The position numbers and the translations under genes were made by a program. Source: Loktanella sp. SALINAS62 (GTDB lineage: Bacteria; Pseudomonadota; Alphaproteobacteria; Rhodobacterales; Rhodobacteraceae). From it: a stretch of DNA of 64,000 nucleotides. The notes beneath the pieces were generated by a model. That model was not told the DNA's origin and did no database searches. It was given only the letters and a program-made list of their open reading frames with translations. The stretch lies in contig NZ_JAAFZU010000055.1 of assembly GCF_018263905.1 (NCBI RefSeq), positions 323,673 through 387,672 of the forward strand, read 5' to 3'. This document shows, piece after piece, positions 1-10,669 of this stretch (its first letter is position 1; each line of letters begins with the position of its first letter).

Positions 1-162
1 GTCTTTCTTCAATGTTGTCTGCATGGCGGTGCCCCACGTGCTGCGGATACTTAATGTATTATAAACGCAGCAATAGTCCGGTTGGGGGCAGGACCACAAT
101 TCACACATTACAACAAGCTGAAACAATGCCCGCTCGATGGCTTAACCAACTGCTTTAAAACG

Positions 163-189
163 AAAAAGCCGCCCCAAGGGGCGGCTTTT
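163..189 (-). terminator. Rho-independent terminator after ftsZ
   Basis: A 12-bp perfect inverted repeat (AAAAGCCGCCCC / GGGGCGGCTTTT, two-base loop) lies 20 bases beyond the ftsZ stop. On the minus strand the stem is followed by a run of U, so it should end the dcw transcript. The A/T flanks make it usable from both sides. The remaining bases 1-162 hold no gene I can support. Confidence 0.85.
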
Positions 190-208
190 GGATCGTATCG
201 GGAAATGC

Positions 209-1837
<1,629 letters not shown>

Positions 1838-2011
1838 GCTCGGTCCGCCTGTTTTTATGTTGCACCCGTCCCACCGGGCATAATTCGACTAATTATCGCA
1901 ATCCTAACGCCTTCACGCAGACGCGTCACCCGAAAACCACAATCTCACCACAAAATGTGGCATGATTCCGCACAGTTTTTCACGATATGGCGAGTCGTGC
2001 CAAATATAGAC
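1838..2011 (-). promoter_or_regulatory. ftsA-ftsZ intergenic region with three GANTC sites
   Basis: This 174-base gap precedes ftsZ, while most dcw genes here are nearly contiguous, so an ftsZ promoter is likely. It and its edge carry three CcrM-type GANTC sites at 1964-1968, 1992-1996 and 2009-2013, plus the small palindrome CCACA-AAA-TGTGG at 1948-1960. In Caulobacter the ftsZ promoter is controlled by GANTC methylation; that the same holds here is inference. No unambiguous -35/-10 pair was found. Confidence 0.5.
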
Positions 2012-3346
2012 TCACCAATTGTCTTTGAACCACTTGACGGCCCTTTTCAGTGATCGCGCCGGATAAGTGTCGGCGGGCACGTCAAAATCCCACCATTCGT
2101 CCTGCGGATGGGCGGCAAAGAGCGCCAGACCGACAGACGATGAAAACGCAGGCCCCGTCGCGGCCTGTGGCAGACCCTGCACGCGCAGGGGGCGACCCAA
2201 TCGCACCTGTTGACCCAGAATTTTCGCCGCAAGCCCGTCCAGCCCCGGAATCTGGCTGCCGCCACCGGTCAGAACGATTTGTTGGCTGGGAAGATGTTCA
2301 AATCCAGCCGCGTCCAGACGCGCGCGGACCTCTTCCAGAATTTCCTCGATCCGGGGGCGCATAATGCCGATCAGTTCCGCCCGGCTGACGGTGCGGCGGT
2401 CGCGTTCCCAGTCCCCGGTATCGCCACCGATCTCGATCATCTCGCGGTCGTCCATACCAGTTGCGACAACGCCACCGTAGAACGTCTTGATCCGTTCGGC
2501 GGTCTGCATCGGCACCTGCAGGCCCATGGAAATATCGCCCGTCACATGATCGCCGCCCATGCGGACCGCATCGGAATAAATCATATGCTTTTTCATGAAA
2601 ACCGACAGGCTGGTGGACCCGCCGCCCATGTCGATACAGGCCGCCCCCAGTTCCTGTTCGTCTTCCACCAGACTCGACACGCCAGACACATATGCCGAAG
2701 AGGCGATGCCAGCCAGTTCCAGATCGCACCGCTTGATACAGAAAAAGAGGTTGCGGATCGCCGTTGCGTCCACGGTCAGCAGATGCAGGTCAGTGGTCAG
2801 CGTCTGGCCCATCTGGCCGCGCGGGTCGCCCAGACCGCTGCGGTGATCCAGCGCGAAATTGACAGGCTGGGCGTGCAAGACGTCGCGGTCATCACCGAAA
2901 TCCGGCATGTCACAGGCCGCCAGCACGCGGCCAATGTCATTTTCCGTCACGATGTTTTCCGCAACCTCGACACTGCCATCCAGACCATAGGACCGGGGCC
3001 GCGCACCGGCAAAGCAGGCGATGACATGATCGACGCGCACTTCGGCCATTTTCTGCGCAGCTTGCACGGCGGTGCGGATGGCGCGTTCGGTTTCCTGCAT
3101 CGCGTCGATTTCACCGAAACGGACGCCGCGCGACCGCGTGGTCGCGGCACCAATCACCCGAAACCGCGATTGCCCCGCCAATGATCCGACACCGTCATTA
3201 TCGCCCAGCCGATCGGGTCCGTCGAAGCGCAGCACAAGGCACGCGATCTTGGATGTGCCGACGTCCAGAATGGCGATGACGCCCCTCTGCATCGCCGCTT
3301 TGCGCACGTTCCGCATCGCCCGTTGCGTTTCGTATAAATCCCGCAT
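2012..3346 (-). CDS. ftsA: Cell division protein FtsA
   Basis: Actin-like ATPase that tethers FtsZ filaments to the membrane and signals to later divisome proteins. The 444-residue product shows the actin-fold phosphate-1 segment ILDVGTSKIACLV near residue 26, the phosphate-2 segment CIDMGGGSTSLSVF in the middle and the adenosine loop VLTGGGSQIPGL near residue 360. It ends in a basic, aromatic amphipathic helix (ARSLKRAVKWFKDNW) of the kind that binds membrane. The ATG overlaps the ftsQ stop (TAATG), so the two are translationally coupled. Length and order fit the alphaproteobacterial dcw cluster. Confidence 0.97.
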   Translation of the reverse strand: MRDLYETQRAMRNVRKAAMQRGVIAILDVGTSKIACLVLRFDGPDRLGDNDGVGSLAGQSRFRVIGAATTRSRGVRFGEIDAMQETERAIRTAVQAAQKMAEVRVDHVIACFAGARPRSYGLDGSVEVAENIVTENDIGRVLAACDMPDFGDDRDVLHAQPVNFALDHRSGLGDPRGQMGQTLTTDLHLLTVDATAIRNLFFCIKRCDLELAGIASSAYVSGVSSLVEDEQELGAACIDMGGGSTSLSVFMKKHMIYSDAVRMGGDHVTGDISMGLQVPMQTAERIKTFYGGVVATGMDDREMIEIGGDTGDWERDRRTVSRAELIGIMRPRIEEILEEVRARLDAAGFEHLPSQQIVLTGGGSQIPGLDGLAAKILGQQVRLGRPLRVQGLPQAATGPAFSSSVGLALFAAHPQDEWWDFDVPADTYPARSLKRAVKWFKDNW

Positions 3347-4227
3347 TACTGCCCCATCCTCTGAACTCTACCTGCCGCGCTTGCGTTGCGCGTTGCGATT
3401 ACTGCCTCTTGTGCCAGACGCAGTGTCGGGCGCTGCGGCACCCGCATGTCGACGACGGCGACATCGCGATCCAACACGTCCTGCGCTTCGTTCAGCGCAA
3501 TCACTCTGTCCAGCGCACTCACCGGACCGTCGGCGGGCAGCAGAATGCGCTGGTCACGATCCAGCACCATGTCCCAACGTCGGTCACCCACACGCACCAA
3601 ACCGCGCATCCGCTCTGCGATCGGTCCCGCGCTGCGAAACAGTGTCAGTGCCTCTGCGATATGGCCCTGCGCGCCCTGCCCTGCGATCAATGGCAGATCC
3701 AGCCGGTCACTACGCGACGTCACTGCCCCGGCAAACACGCCGTCTGCATCAATCATCCGCAACCCTTCGGGCGTGCGCCACAGCGCCACCGGCACCCGTG
3801 GCGTCACGGCGATTTCCAGCGCACCCGCGTCACCGACCCGCACGCGCGCATCGGCAACGCTGTCCAGCGCCGCAATCCGCGTCCGCAATCCGGCCAGATC
3901 CAGATCGAACGACGACACCGGAAAGGTGACATTCGCAACCTTGGTCACGCTGTCTGCCAATGTTTCGTCCGCACCTGTGATCGACAGCTCTGACACCATG
4001 AACTGGGGGCGTTGATGAAAGGCTTCCGTCAGTTGCGCGACCCGGTCGGTCAGCAACGCGCGGTTCGCATCGTTCAGCGACCAAAGCCCCGCAACAAGTG
4101 CCACAGTGGCCATCGGCACACCGACCCGCAGGCCCGTGCGCACGCCGGGCGTCAGCATCCAGCGCTGCCAGCGGTAGCCCCATTTCGACGGGGCCGGATC
4201 GCGGATCGGTCGCGTCATCTGTCGCAT
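3346..4227 (-). CDS. ftsQ: Cell division protein FtsQ
   Basis: Bitopic inner-membrane divisome protein that bridges FtsA/FtsZ with the FtsB-FtsL and FtsW-FtsI complexes. A basic cytoplasmic N-terminus is followed by one membrane helix near residue 40 (VPMATVALVAGLW). A POTRA domain follows (ELSITGADETL onward), then the periplasmic FtsQ beta domain with RVPVALW and RRWDMVL. The frame is open to a TTG at 4254, but ATG codons at 4227 and 4218 are more likely. The ATG at 4218 overlaps the ddl stop as ATGA, the usual coupling in this cluster. I chose 4227; the exact start is unsettled by about ten codons. Confidence 0.93.
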   Translation of the reverse strand: MRQMTRPIRDPAPSKWGYRWQRWMLTPGVRTGLRVGVPMATVALVAGLWSLNDANRALLTDRVAQLTEAFHQRPQFMVSELSITGADETLADSVTKVANVTFPVSSFDLDLAGLRTRIAALDSVADARVRVGDAGALEIAVTPRVPVALWRTPEGLRMIDADGVFAGAVTSRSDRLDLPLIAGQGAQGHIAEALTLFRSAGPIAERMRGLVRVGDRRWDMVLDRDQRILLPADGPVSALDRVIALNEAQDVLDRDVAVVDMRVPQRPTLRLAQEAVIATRNASAAGRVQRMGQ

Positions 4228-5129
4228 GAGGCGTCTTCTACCAAGGTGCGGCAAAGTGATGGAAAGTCGATGCCGACGTGTGCGGCCTGTTCAGGCGCGA
4301 GCGACGTGGGTGTCATGCCCGGCTGCGTGTTGGTTTCCAGCAGGATCAGGCCCGCCAGCCCACGACTTTCGTCCCATCGGAAATCGGTCCGGCTGATGCC
4401 GCGGCAGCCCAACAATAAATGTGCCTTCAGCGCATAATCCATGCAGGCGTCAAAGATGTTGGGCGGCAGATCGGCGGGGATCACATGACGCGACCCGCCT
4501 TCGGTGTATTTCGCCGTGTAATCGTACCAGCCGTCGGTCAGGATATCGGTGACGGTCAGCGCGCGGTTGCCCAGCACGGTCACGGTCAGCTCACGTCCCG
4601 GTGCAAAGGCTTCGACCAATACGCTGTCCGGCATGGTGTCAGCCAATTGGGGCGGGCCGTCAGCGGCGTCATGCACAAGGTAGATCCCGACGCTCGACCC
4701 TTCGTTGTTGGGCTTGACCACATAGGGCGGCACCATGACGTGACCGGCGCGTACGTCCGCCGCACGGGCAATCAGACTGGGCACGACCGGCAGGCCTGCG
4801 TCGATATAGGCGGCTTTGGTTCGTTGCTTGTCCAGCGTCAGCGCCGACGCCAGCACGCCCGAATGTGTATACGGAATCCGCATCCATTCCAGCAGGCCCT
4901 GAATACAGCCGTCTTCGCCCCAGCGGCCATGCAGTGCGTTGAACACAACGTCAGGCGCAACATCGGTCAGGCGCGTGGCCAGATCACGGCCCGCGTCCAG
5001 TTCGATGACTTCGAATCCTGCCTCTCTGAGTGCCTGCGCGCATTCGTGGCCCGTGGACAAAGAGACTTCACGCTCTGCCGATGGGCCGCCCATCACGACG
5101 ACAACCTTGGAGGGTGCCACTTCTGACAT
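4215..5129 (-). CDS. ddl: D-alanine--D-alanine ligase
   Basis: ATP-grasp ligase that makes D-Ala-D-Ala for the pentapeptide stem of peptidoglycan in the cytoplasm. The 304-residue protein has the N-terminal signature VVVMGGPSAEREVSLSTG near residue 10 and the HGRWGEDG motif near residue 65. It also has the ATP-grasp stretch PYVVKPNNEGSSVGI and the metal-binding C-terminal segment LILLETNTQPGMTPTS. Length matches the DdlB type (about 306). Its stop overlaps the ftsQ start, so it is coupled to ftsQ. The 80-base gap on its 5' side contains two small hairpins. Confidence 0.97.
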   Translation of the reverse strand: MSEVAPSKVVVVMGGPSAEREVSLSTGHECAQALREAGFEVIELDAGRDLATRLTDVAPDVVFNALHGRWGEDGCIQGLLEWMRIPYTHSGVLASALTLDKQRTKAAYIDAGLPVVPSLIARAADVRAGHVMVPPYVVKPNNEGSSVGIYLVHDAADGPPQLADTMPDSVLVEAFAPGRELTVTVLGNRALTVTDILTDGWYDYTAKYTEGGSRHVIPADLPPNIFDACMDYALKAHLLLGCRGISRTDFRWDESRGLAGLILLETNTQPGMTPTSLAPEQAAHVGIDFPSLCRTLVEDASCDR

Positions 5130-5148
5130 GCCCTAACCGCCTCGCTTG

Positions 5149-5208
5149 CGGGTCTTTGCGACCCGTCATTATCATTGGCCCTTGCCTGGGGCCGCCCCGT
5201 TTTCGGGG
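5149..5208 (-). other. Two small hairpins between murB and ddl
   Basis: CGGGTC-TTTGC-GACCCG (5149-5165) and CCCCG-TTTT-CGGGG (5195-5208) are perfect short inverted repeats in the 80-base gap between the murB stop and the ddl start. Neither has a U-tract on the minus strand, so they look like RNA-stability or pausing elements rather than full terminators. Confidence 0.4.
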
Positions 5209-5209
5209 A

Positions 5210-6151
5210 TTATTCCGTGGCTTCATGCAGGGTGCGTTCGCCGACCCGCATGATTTCCCACTCTAGTGTGACGCCCGATTCGGCGTAAACCCTTTTTCTG
5301 ACCATTTCGCCCAAATCTTCGAGGTCAGCAGCGGTTGCACCACCCGCATTGGTCAAAAAGTTAGCATGCATCAAGTTCATGACCGCCCCGCCCAGCGTGG
5401 CGCCCCGCATTCCGGCGCCCTCGATCACCTTCCATGCCTTCATCTCGTGCGTATCATCGTCACGTCCCGTTGACGAGTGCCCGACTGGATTGCGGAATGT
5501 GCTGCCCGCCGTCCGGTCCTTGGTCGGTTGGGTTGCATCGCGTTTGGCCAGCTGGTCGGCCATGCGCTGCGCCAATGCGCCGGGATCGCCCAGCGGACCA
5601 CGCAGCACGGCGGACACCAGCACCGCACCATCGGGCAGTGTGCTGGACCGGTAGGCCAGTTGCAGTTCGGCGCCGTCCAGCGTCACCCGGCGGCCATCGC
5701 GTAGCACCACATCGGCGCTGACCAGCACATCGGCCACATAGGACCCGTAGCAGCCCGCGTTCATCCGCACGGCCCCGCCGATACTGCCGGGAATGGTCCG
5801 CAGGAACGTCAGGTCCACGCCCGCATCGGCCGCGCGGCGCGCAACATGGGCGTCCAGCGCGGCGGCCCCCGCCGTCACCGTATCGCCCGCGACCACAATA
5901 TCGTTGAACCCGCGCCCCAACCGGATCACCACGCCACGCACGCCGCCATCACGCACGATCAGGTTGGACCCGACACCCATCGCAAAGACAGGCACCGCCG
6001 GATCGAGGGCCGCCAGAAAAGCAGCCAGATCATCGACATCCGCAGGCTGGAACAGCACATCCGCAGGGCCGCCGACACGCAGCCACGTCAGGCTGTCCAG
6101 CGGACGGTCCAGCGTCAGGGTGCCGCGCACATCGGGCAAAGCGGTCGTCAT
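5210..6151 (-). CDS. murB: UDP-N-acetylenolpyruvoylglucosamine reductase MurB
   Basis: FAD- and NADPH-dependent cytoplasmic enzyme that reduces UDP-GlcNAc-enolpyruvate to UDP-MurNAc. The 313-residue sequence has the FAD-domain stretch [14 protein letters not shown] near residue 23 and the [12 protein letters not shown] motif. The glycine-rich [17 protein letters not shown] and the active-site region TAGSTFRNP (proton-donor Ser) are also present. It ends with the [12 protein letters not shown] strand typical of type-I/IIa MurB. The ATG overlaps the stop of the DUF2484 gene upstream (ATGA), placing it inside one coupled transcription unit. Confidence 0.97.
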   Translation of the reverse strand: MTTALPDVRGTLTLDRPLDSLTWLRVGGPADVLFQPADVDDLAAFLAALDPAVPVFAMGVGSNLIVRDGGVRGVVIRLGRGFNDIVVAGDTVTAGAAALDAHVARRAADAGVDLTFLRTIPGSIGGAVRMNAGCYGSYVADVLVSADVVLRDGRRVTLDGAELQLAYRSSTLPDGAVLVSAVLRGPLGDPGALAQRMADQLAKRDATQPTKDRTAGSTFRNPVGHSSTGRDDDTHEMKAWKVIEGAGMRGATLGGAVMNLMHANFLTNAGGATAADLEDLGEMVRKRVYAESGVTLEWEIMRVGERTLHEATE

Positions 6152-6408
6152 TCAGCAGGCTCCTGCGTTTTGCGGTGACGCAACCAGCGCCCCAGATAAA
6201 TGATCGGCCAGCGCAGGACGGACCCGCCCGCTGCCATGAAAACCAGCCCGATCACCGGGCCACTGACATAGGTGACCCAGCCCAGCAAGGGAATGCCCAG
6301 CGCGATCATCACATAGGCGAACCGCCAGTGATTGTCGCGCGACGGAAACATCGCCACGACATTGGCCGCGATCAGCCACAGCAGTGCAAGGATGACAGGC
6401 ACGCTCAT
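6148..6408 (-). CDS. DUF2484 family small membrane protein (copy 2)
   Basis: An 86-residue hydrophobic protein with an N-terminal membrane helix ([17 protein letters not shown]) and a second hydrophobic stretch ([19 protein letters not shown]...[11 protein letters not shown]). It ends in a basic tail ([10 protein letters not shown]). DUF2484 proteins are known from Rhodobacteraceae dcw clusters but have no established function. The start at 6408 was chosen because its ATG overlaps the preceding gene's stop (ATGA); the frame is open further upstream without a better start. It aligns by eye with the neighbouring DUF2484 gene (LW-IAA-V-A--P-R, then S--R-P--YL), so the pair is a tandem duplication. 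A membrane role in envelope growth is inference from context. Confidence 0.85.
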   Translation of the reverse strand: MSVPVILALLWLIAANVVAMFPSRDNHWRFAYVMIALGIPLLGWVTYVSGPVIGLVFMAAGGSVLRWPIIYLGRWLRHRKTQEPAE

Positions 6409-6659
6409 CGTGGCACCTCCGGGGTCTGCCCCCGCGCCCGTGCGAAGAGGTAACGCAACGGATTGCGGAACATCGACACGAACGCCAGCACGGCAAGTCC
6501 CGCCACCAGCCACCCCAGATCAACCCCCAGCCAGACGATCAGGACGGGAGCCACCAGCAACAGCGCCACCCCCGGCACATATTGGTGTCGCATGGGGAGG
6601 AAAGCGGTGACGGTCGCCGCAATGACCCAAAGCGCCGCGATGATGAGGGAGGGGGTCAT
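6405..6659 (-). CDS. DUF2484 family small membrane protein (copy 1)
   Basis: An 84-residue protein with hydrophobic segments LIIAALWVIAATVTAFL, VALLLVAPVLIVWLGV and LVAGLAVLAFVSMF, then a conserved end NPLRYLFARARG. It matches my recollection of the DUF2484 family found between murB and murC in Rhodobacteraceae; function unknown. Both ends are coupled by four-base ATGA overlaps, to the 500-codon gene before it and to the second DUF2484 gene after it. Its partner keeps the same LW-IAA and RxPxxYL positions, which suggests duplication followed by divergence. Confidence 0.87.
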   Translation of the reverse strand: MTPSLIIAALWVIAATVTAFLPMRHQYVPGVALLLVAPVLIVWLGVDLGWLVAGLAVLAFVSMFRNPLRYLFARARGQTPEVPR

Positions 6660-8158
6660 GGAAAGCTCCGGAAAAAGATTTCCAAAAGAGTGCGAAAGGC
6701 TGGGCCTGAAAAGTAGACCACTGCACCATAGGCCCCTCCAATTACCGCAAAATCCTTCACTACAGACGCAGTTTCTTTAAGCGTGACCCTTACTGCGCGA
6801 TAGCATCGTGCAGTAAGGCCGGCGATGCGATAGAGCGCGTTGCGACGTGCAACTTCATCTTCTTCGGTATCTTCGATAATAGCAGCTTCGGTCGTAAGTG
6901 CTTCGGCAAGTGCTTCATCGCCTGATTGCGCAATGGCGCGCGCGCCTTCGGCAATCAGAGACACATCGCCCTCTGGTACAGCGGGACGGGTCGCTTGATA
7001 GTATGCTCTGATCTCTGGGCTCAGACCGATCAGGTCCAACTGCACATTTTCGAGAATCTCTTGAAAGTCACCGATTTCTGCATCCTGATCAGCAGAAGGA
7101 CAGTCGCCTATCGCGATTTTCTTTGCCAAACGCGTCAAAACGCGGCTCACGTCCTTCAGGATCAGGACAGGCCGATCCCGGTGAATGGTTTGCGCCTCGT
7201 CCAAGATGCGCAATTCGGTAGTGAGAGGGAAACTGTTGCGTGCCACATCACTGGATTCGAACAAGCGACAGGCACTGGAGATCTGACCAAGTACGTCGAC
7301 TAGATAATCCTGCTCAATCGTATCGGTCGCGCGCAGCACGAGGACGGCATTTTCTTCGTCGTAGGTGACGTCTTCACCCAGCGGGGTCGCAGCAATGATC
7401 TGGTCAGCATCCTGCGCCCGATACAGCCCCAGCACCCCGTCAAACATCGGATTGATATGTGCGGGGCCTTTGTCCCAGTCGTCCTTGCCCAGTGTGCTTA
7501 GTACCTCGGCCATATCTGCCGCTAGAAAATCACGGCCCGACAGGACGCGCTCGTACCAGGCGATCCAGAATGACCAATCGGCGGAGGGGTCATTCTCAAA
7601 CACATCCTGAACATGCTCCCAAGATTTTCGATATTCTCCAGACATTTTGGCATACCAGACGGGATCCCCCGACTTGGCCAATAAATCTGTGTTTACTTCA
7701 CTCCACTTCCTATTCGGCACCAACGAATTTAGCGCATTTATTGCATACGGAATGGCTTGTTTTGCTGTGGAAGTAAAACAAGCCATTGGCGCATAGGCAG
7801 CAACAAAGAATCCTGAATTACCATACCGGCCTGACTGAAAAAACGATGAATAGGTTGCTGTTTGCTCGGCAACAGCAGTCGCTACAGATGCCACTGCATA
7901 CGCAGAGCTTTCGAGGGTTCGTTTATTTTTTATATCATTTGCTACCAGCGACGTAGCAACAGCACCAAAAAACGGAACTGCTGTCGCACCCGACGCTCTC
8001 AAATGCTGATTCTCAGCAAACTCAATTGCGATCATCGGCAAATAACGGGCCGATGTTCGCGACAAAATTCGCTTGACAGCCTCTACGGCGTCATCTTCCG
8101 GCAGCGCGTCCAGATACCGCTTTAGGCTCTCCTCATCCTGAACCTGGGCGATGTCCAC
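6656..8158 (-). CDS. Protein of unknown function inserted in the dcw cluster
   Basis: A 500-residue protein I do not recognise. It starts with GTG four bases after the murC stop, and its TGA overlaps the ATG of the next DUF2484 gene, so it sits inside the operon. The N-terminal 70 residues look helical and acidic. Residues 55-150 contain small-residue hydrophobic runs (VPFFGAVATSLVA, AYAVASVATAVA). Near residues 190-215 there is a Trp-rich segment (DWSFWIAWYERVLSG). The C-terminus is a likely membrane helix (FAVIGGAYGAVVYFSG) with a short aromatic tail. The 5' half is clearly AT-richer than its neighbours: 18 of 20 bases at 7921-7940 are A or T. This points to acquisition by transfer or weak codon selection. 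The Trp-rich pattern recalls uncharacterised proteins of Rhizobiales and Rhodobacterales; no function can be assigned. Confidence 0.8.
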   Translation of the reverse strand: MDIAQVQDEESLKRYLDALPEDDAVEAVKRILSRTSARYLPMIAIEFAENQHLRASGATAVPFFGAVATSLVANDIKNKRTLESSAYAVASVATAVAEQTATYSSFFQSGRYGNSGFFVAAYAPMACFTSTAKQAIPYAINALNSLVPNRKWSEVNTDLLAKSGDPVWYAKMSGEYRKSWEHVQDVFENDPSADWSFWIAWYERVLSGRDFLAADMAEVLSTLGKDDWDKGPAHINPMFDGVLGLYRAQDADQIIAATPLGEDVTYDEENAVLVLRATDTIEQDYLVDVLGQISSACRLFESSDVARNSFPLTTELRILDEAQTIHRDRPVLILKDVSRVLTRLAKKIAIGDCPSADQDAEIGDFQEILENVQLDLIGLSPEIRAYYQATRPAVPEGDVSLIAEGARAIAQSGDEALAEALTTEAAIIEDTEEDEVARRNALYRIAGLTARCYRAVRVTLKETASVVKDFAVIGGAYGAVVYFSGPAFRTLLEIFFRSFP

Positions 8159-8162
8159 CGCC

Positions 8163-9581
8163 CTAGCCTGCCAGTCGGTCTTTCAGGCCGTAAGCCCAGG
8201 CGGAAATTGTGCCGGCGCCCAGACAGACGACCATGTCGCCGGGGACGGCCTGTTCGCGTACGAGCCGTTCAAGGTCTTCTTCGGATGCGACGGTGCGGGC
8301 GTGGCGGTGGCCGTGGCGGATCAGGCCTGCGACCAGATCGTCGCGGGATGCGCCGGGGATCGGGTCTTCACCCGCCGCATAGACGTCGGATATCCCCACC
8401 ACATCGGCGTCATTGAAACAGGCGCAGAATTCGTCGAAATGATGCGACAGGCGGCTGAACCGGTGCGGCTGGTGCACGGCGATCACGCGGCCTTCGGTCG
8501 CCTGACGGGCGGCTTTCAGGACGGCCGTGATTTCGACGGGATGGTGGCCGTAGTCGTCGATGATGGTGATGCCGCCCACCTCTCCGACAAGGGTAAAGCG
8601 GCGGTTGACGCCGCCGAATGCCGCAAGGGCCTTGCGGATACCGTCCTTTGTCATGCCCAGATGGCGGGCGACGGCGACGGCGGACAATGCGTTCGATACG
8701 TTATGATCGCCCGGCATGGGCAGCACGCAGCCTGTGATGACATCGTCTTCGGCGCGCAGGGCGATGTCGAAATGTGCGCGGCCCGCCTGATAGGTCAGGT
8801 TGATCGCCCGGACGTCGGCCTGTGCGTTGAACCCGAATGTCACGACGCGGCGGTCGGTGATCTTGCCCACAAGGCTTTGGACCTCTGGGTTGTCGGTGCA
8901 GCACACGGCCAGCCCGTAGAACGGGATGTTCGACACGAAATCCAGAAACCCCTGCCGCAGGTTTTCGATCGTGCCCCAGTGATCCATGTGTTCGGGGTCG
9001 ATATTGGTGACGATGGCGATGGTGGCTGGCAGACGGTTGAACGTGCCGTCGCTTTCGTCCGCTTCGACGACCATCCATTCGCCCTGCCCCATGCGGGCAT
9101 TGGACCCGTAGGCGTGGATGATACCGCCGTTGATCACGGTCGGGTCGATCCCGCCTTCGTCCAGCAGGGCGGCGACCATCGTGGTGGTCGTCGTCTTGCC
9201 ATGCGTGCCCGCGACCGCGACGTTGGATTTCAGACGCATCAGTTCAGCCAGCATTTCCGCCCGGCGCACCACCGGCAAACCGCGCGCGCGCGCGGCGTCC
9301 AGTTCGGGGTTGCCCGGTTTGATCGCCGATGAGATCACGATGACCTGCGCGTCCGCCAGATTTTCGGCCTTTTGCCCGACAAAGACGGTGGCGCCCAGCT
9401 CTTGCAGCCGTTTGGTGATCGGGGTGGCCTTCAAATCGGACCCCTGCACGGTATAGCCGTGGTTCATCAGCACCTCTGCGATGCCGGACATGCCGATCCC
9501 GCCGATCCCGACAAAATGGATCGCGCCCACGTCCAGTGGCAATTTCGTCGGTGCCATAAGCTGTAAACTCCCGTCCATCAT
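8163..9581 (-). CDS. murC: UDP-N-acetylmuramate--L-alanine ligase MurC
   Basis: Cytoplasmic Mur ligase that adds L-Ala to UDP-MurNAc using ATP. The 472-residue protein shows the N-terminal nucleotide-sugar domain with [18 protein letters not shown] near residue 21. The Mur-ligase P-loop [14 protein letters not shown] lies near residue 118 and the central EADESDGTF motif follows. The [10 protein letters not shown] and [10 protein letters not shown] segments of the C-terminal domain are present. The first ATG (9581) overlaps the murG stop; a second ATG follows directly and a third lies eight codons on. The usual MurC start is near the third, so the first few residues are uncertain. Confidence 0.97.
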   Translation of the reverse strand: MMDGSLQLMAPTKLPLDVGAIHFVGIGGIGMSGIAEVLMNHGYTVQGSDLKATPITKRLQELGATVFVGQKAENLADAQVIVISSAIKPGNPELDAARARGLPVVRRAEMLAELMRLKSNVAVAGTHGKTTTTTMVAALLDEGGIDPTVINGGIIHAYGSNARMGQGEWMVVEADESDGTFNRLPATIAIVTNIDPEHMDHWGTIENLRQGFLDFVSNIPFYGLAVCCTDNPEVQSLVGKITDRRVVTFGFNAQADVRAINLTYQAGRAHFDIALRAEDDVITGCVLPMPGDHNVSNALSAVAVARHLGMTKDGIRKALAAFGGVNRRFTLVGEVGGITIIDDYGHHPVEITAVLKAARQATEGRVIAVHQPHRFSRLSHHFDEFCACFNDADVVGISDVYAAGEDPIPGASRDDLVAGLIRHGHRHARTVASEEDLERLVREQAVPGDMVVCLGAGTISAWAYGLKDRLAG

Positions 9582-10669
9582 GTCTGTGCTCCTGCCAGTG
9601 TTTCGACCAGCGCGGCCAGCCGTTCCGTAGCGTCCGGTGTCCCGCAGGACAAGGCCGCGCGGGCCATTTGCCCTGCCCCGGTGGGATGCAGCAGGACGGT
9701 TTCCATATGTTCTGCCAACGCGTCGGCGGTGAATTTGCTTTCGGGCATCAGGATCGCGGCACCCGCATCGACCATCTGGCGCGCATTGGCGGATTGTTCG
9801 TCGCGGATCGCACTGGCCAGCGGGACAAAGATCGCGGGCCGCCCGATCACGCTAAGGTCCGCGACAGTGCTGGCACCGGATCGGGCAATGACGAGCTGCG
9901 CTTCTGCCATCAGGGTGGGGATGTCGTGGAAAAAGGTCTGGACCTGCGCCGCGATGCCGCGCGCGGCGTAAAACGCATCGACACGCTTCACGTCTTCTTC
10001 GCGGGCCTGCTGAAAGACGCGGATGTTGCGGCGCACCGCATCGGGCAGTGCGGCGATGGCGGCAGGCACCACATCGGACAGGATACGCGCCCCCTGCGAG
10101 CCGCCGATCACCAGCACCGACATCGGGTAATCACCCGGCGGGATATATCCGGCACACGCGCGGTCCATGATCGCCTGCCGCACCGGGTTACCGGTGTGGA
10201 TGCCTTTGACACCTGCAGGCAGTTTGGTGGGCCATGTCCCGCAGGCCACGGCATCGACGCGGCTGGCGAATAATTGGTTCACCCGGCCCAGCACGCCGTT
10301 TTGTTCGTGGATCATGCGCGGAATCCGCAGTGCAGTCGCCGCCGTCATCGCTGGAATGGCAGGATAGCCGCCGAACCCAACGACAGCCGCCGGGCGGTCG
10401 CGCCGCATCTTCAGGATGGCCTGCACCGCACCGGCCGCGATTTTCGCGGGCACCACGGCCTTGGACAGCACACCGCCTCGGGCAAAGGTGGCGGACGCCA
10501 CCTGATCGACAGCAACCGCATCCGGAAACCCGCCCGCGTAGCGCGCGCCGCGCGCGTCCGTCGACAGTTTCACCCGCCAGCCGCGATCCAGCATCGCCTC
10601 TGCCAGTGCCTGAGCGGGGAACATATGACCGCCGGTGCCACCCGCAGCGATCATCAAAAGCCGGCTCAA
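9578..10669 (-). CDS. murG: UDP-GlcNAc transferase MurG (lipid II synthesis)
   Basis: Membrane-associated GT-B glycosyltransferase that moves GlcNAc onto lipid I at the cytoplasmic face, producing lipid II. The 363-residue sequence starts with the family signature [21 protein letters not shown], includes [14 protein letters not shown] and [12 protein letters not shown], and has the UDP-binding [13 protein letters not shown] loop. [23 protein letters not shown] in the second domain binds the donor. The frame starts with TTG at 10669, overlapping the ftsW stop as TTGA. The first ATG is five codons later, at residue 6, close to the glycine motif. The TTG start gives the usual family N-terminus, so I prefer it. 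Confidence 0.96.
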   Translation of the reverse strand: MSRLLMIAAGGTGGHMFPAQALAEAMLDRGWRVKLSTDARGARYAGGFPDAVAVDQVASATFARGGVLSKAVVPAKIAAGAVQAILKMRRDRPAAVVGFGGYPAIPAMTAATALRIPRMIHEQNGVLGRVNQLFASRVDAVACGTWPTKLPAGVKGIHTGNPVRQAIMDRACAGYIPPGDYPMSVLVIGGSQGARILSDVVPAAIAALPDAVRRNIRVFQQAREEDVKRVDAFYAARGIAAQVQTFFHDIPTLMAEAQLVIARSGASTVADLSVIGRPAIFVPLASAIRDEQSANARQMVDAGAAILMPESKFTADALAEHMETVLLHPTGAGQMARAALSCGTPDATERLAALVETLAGAQT

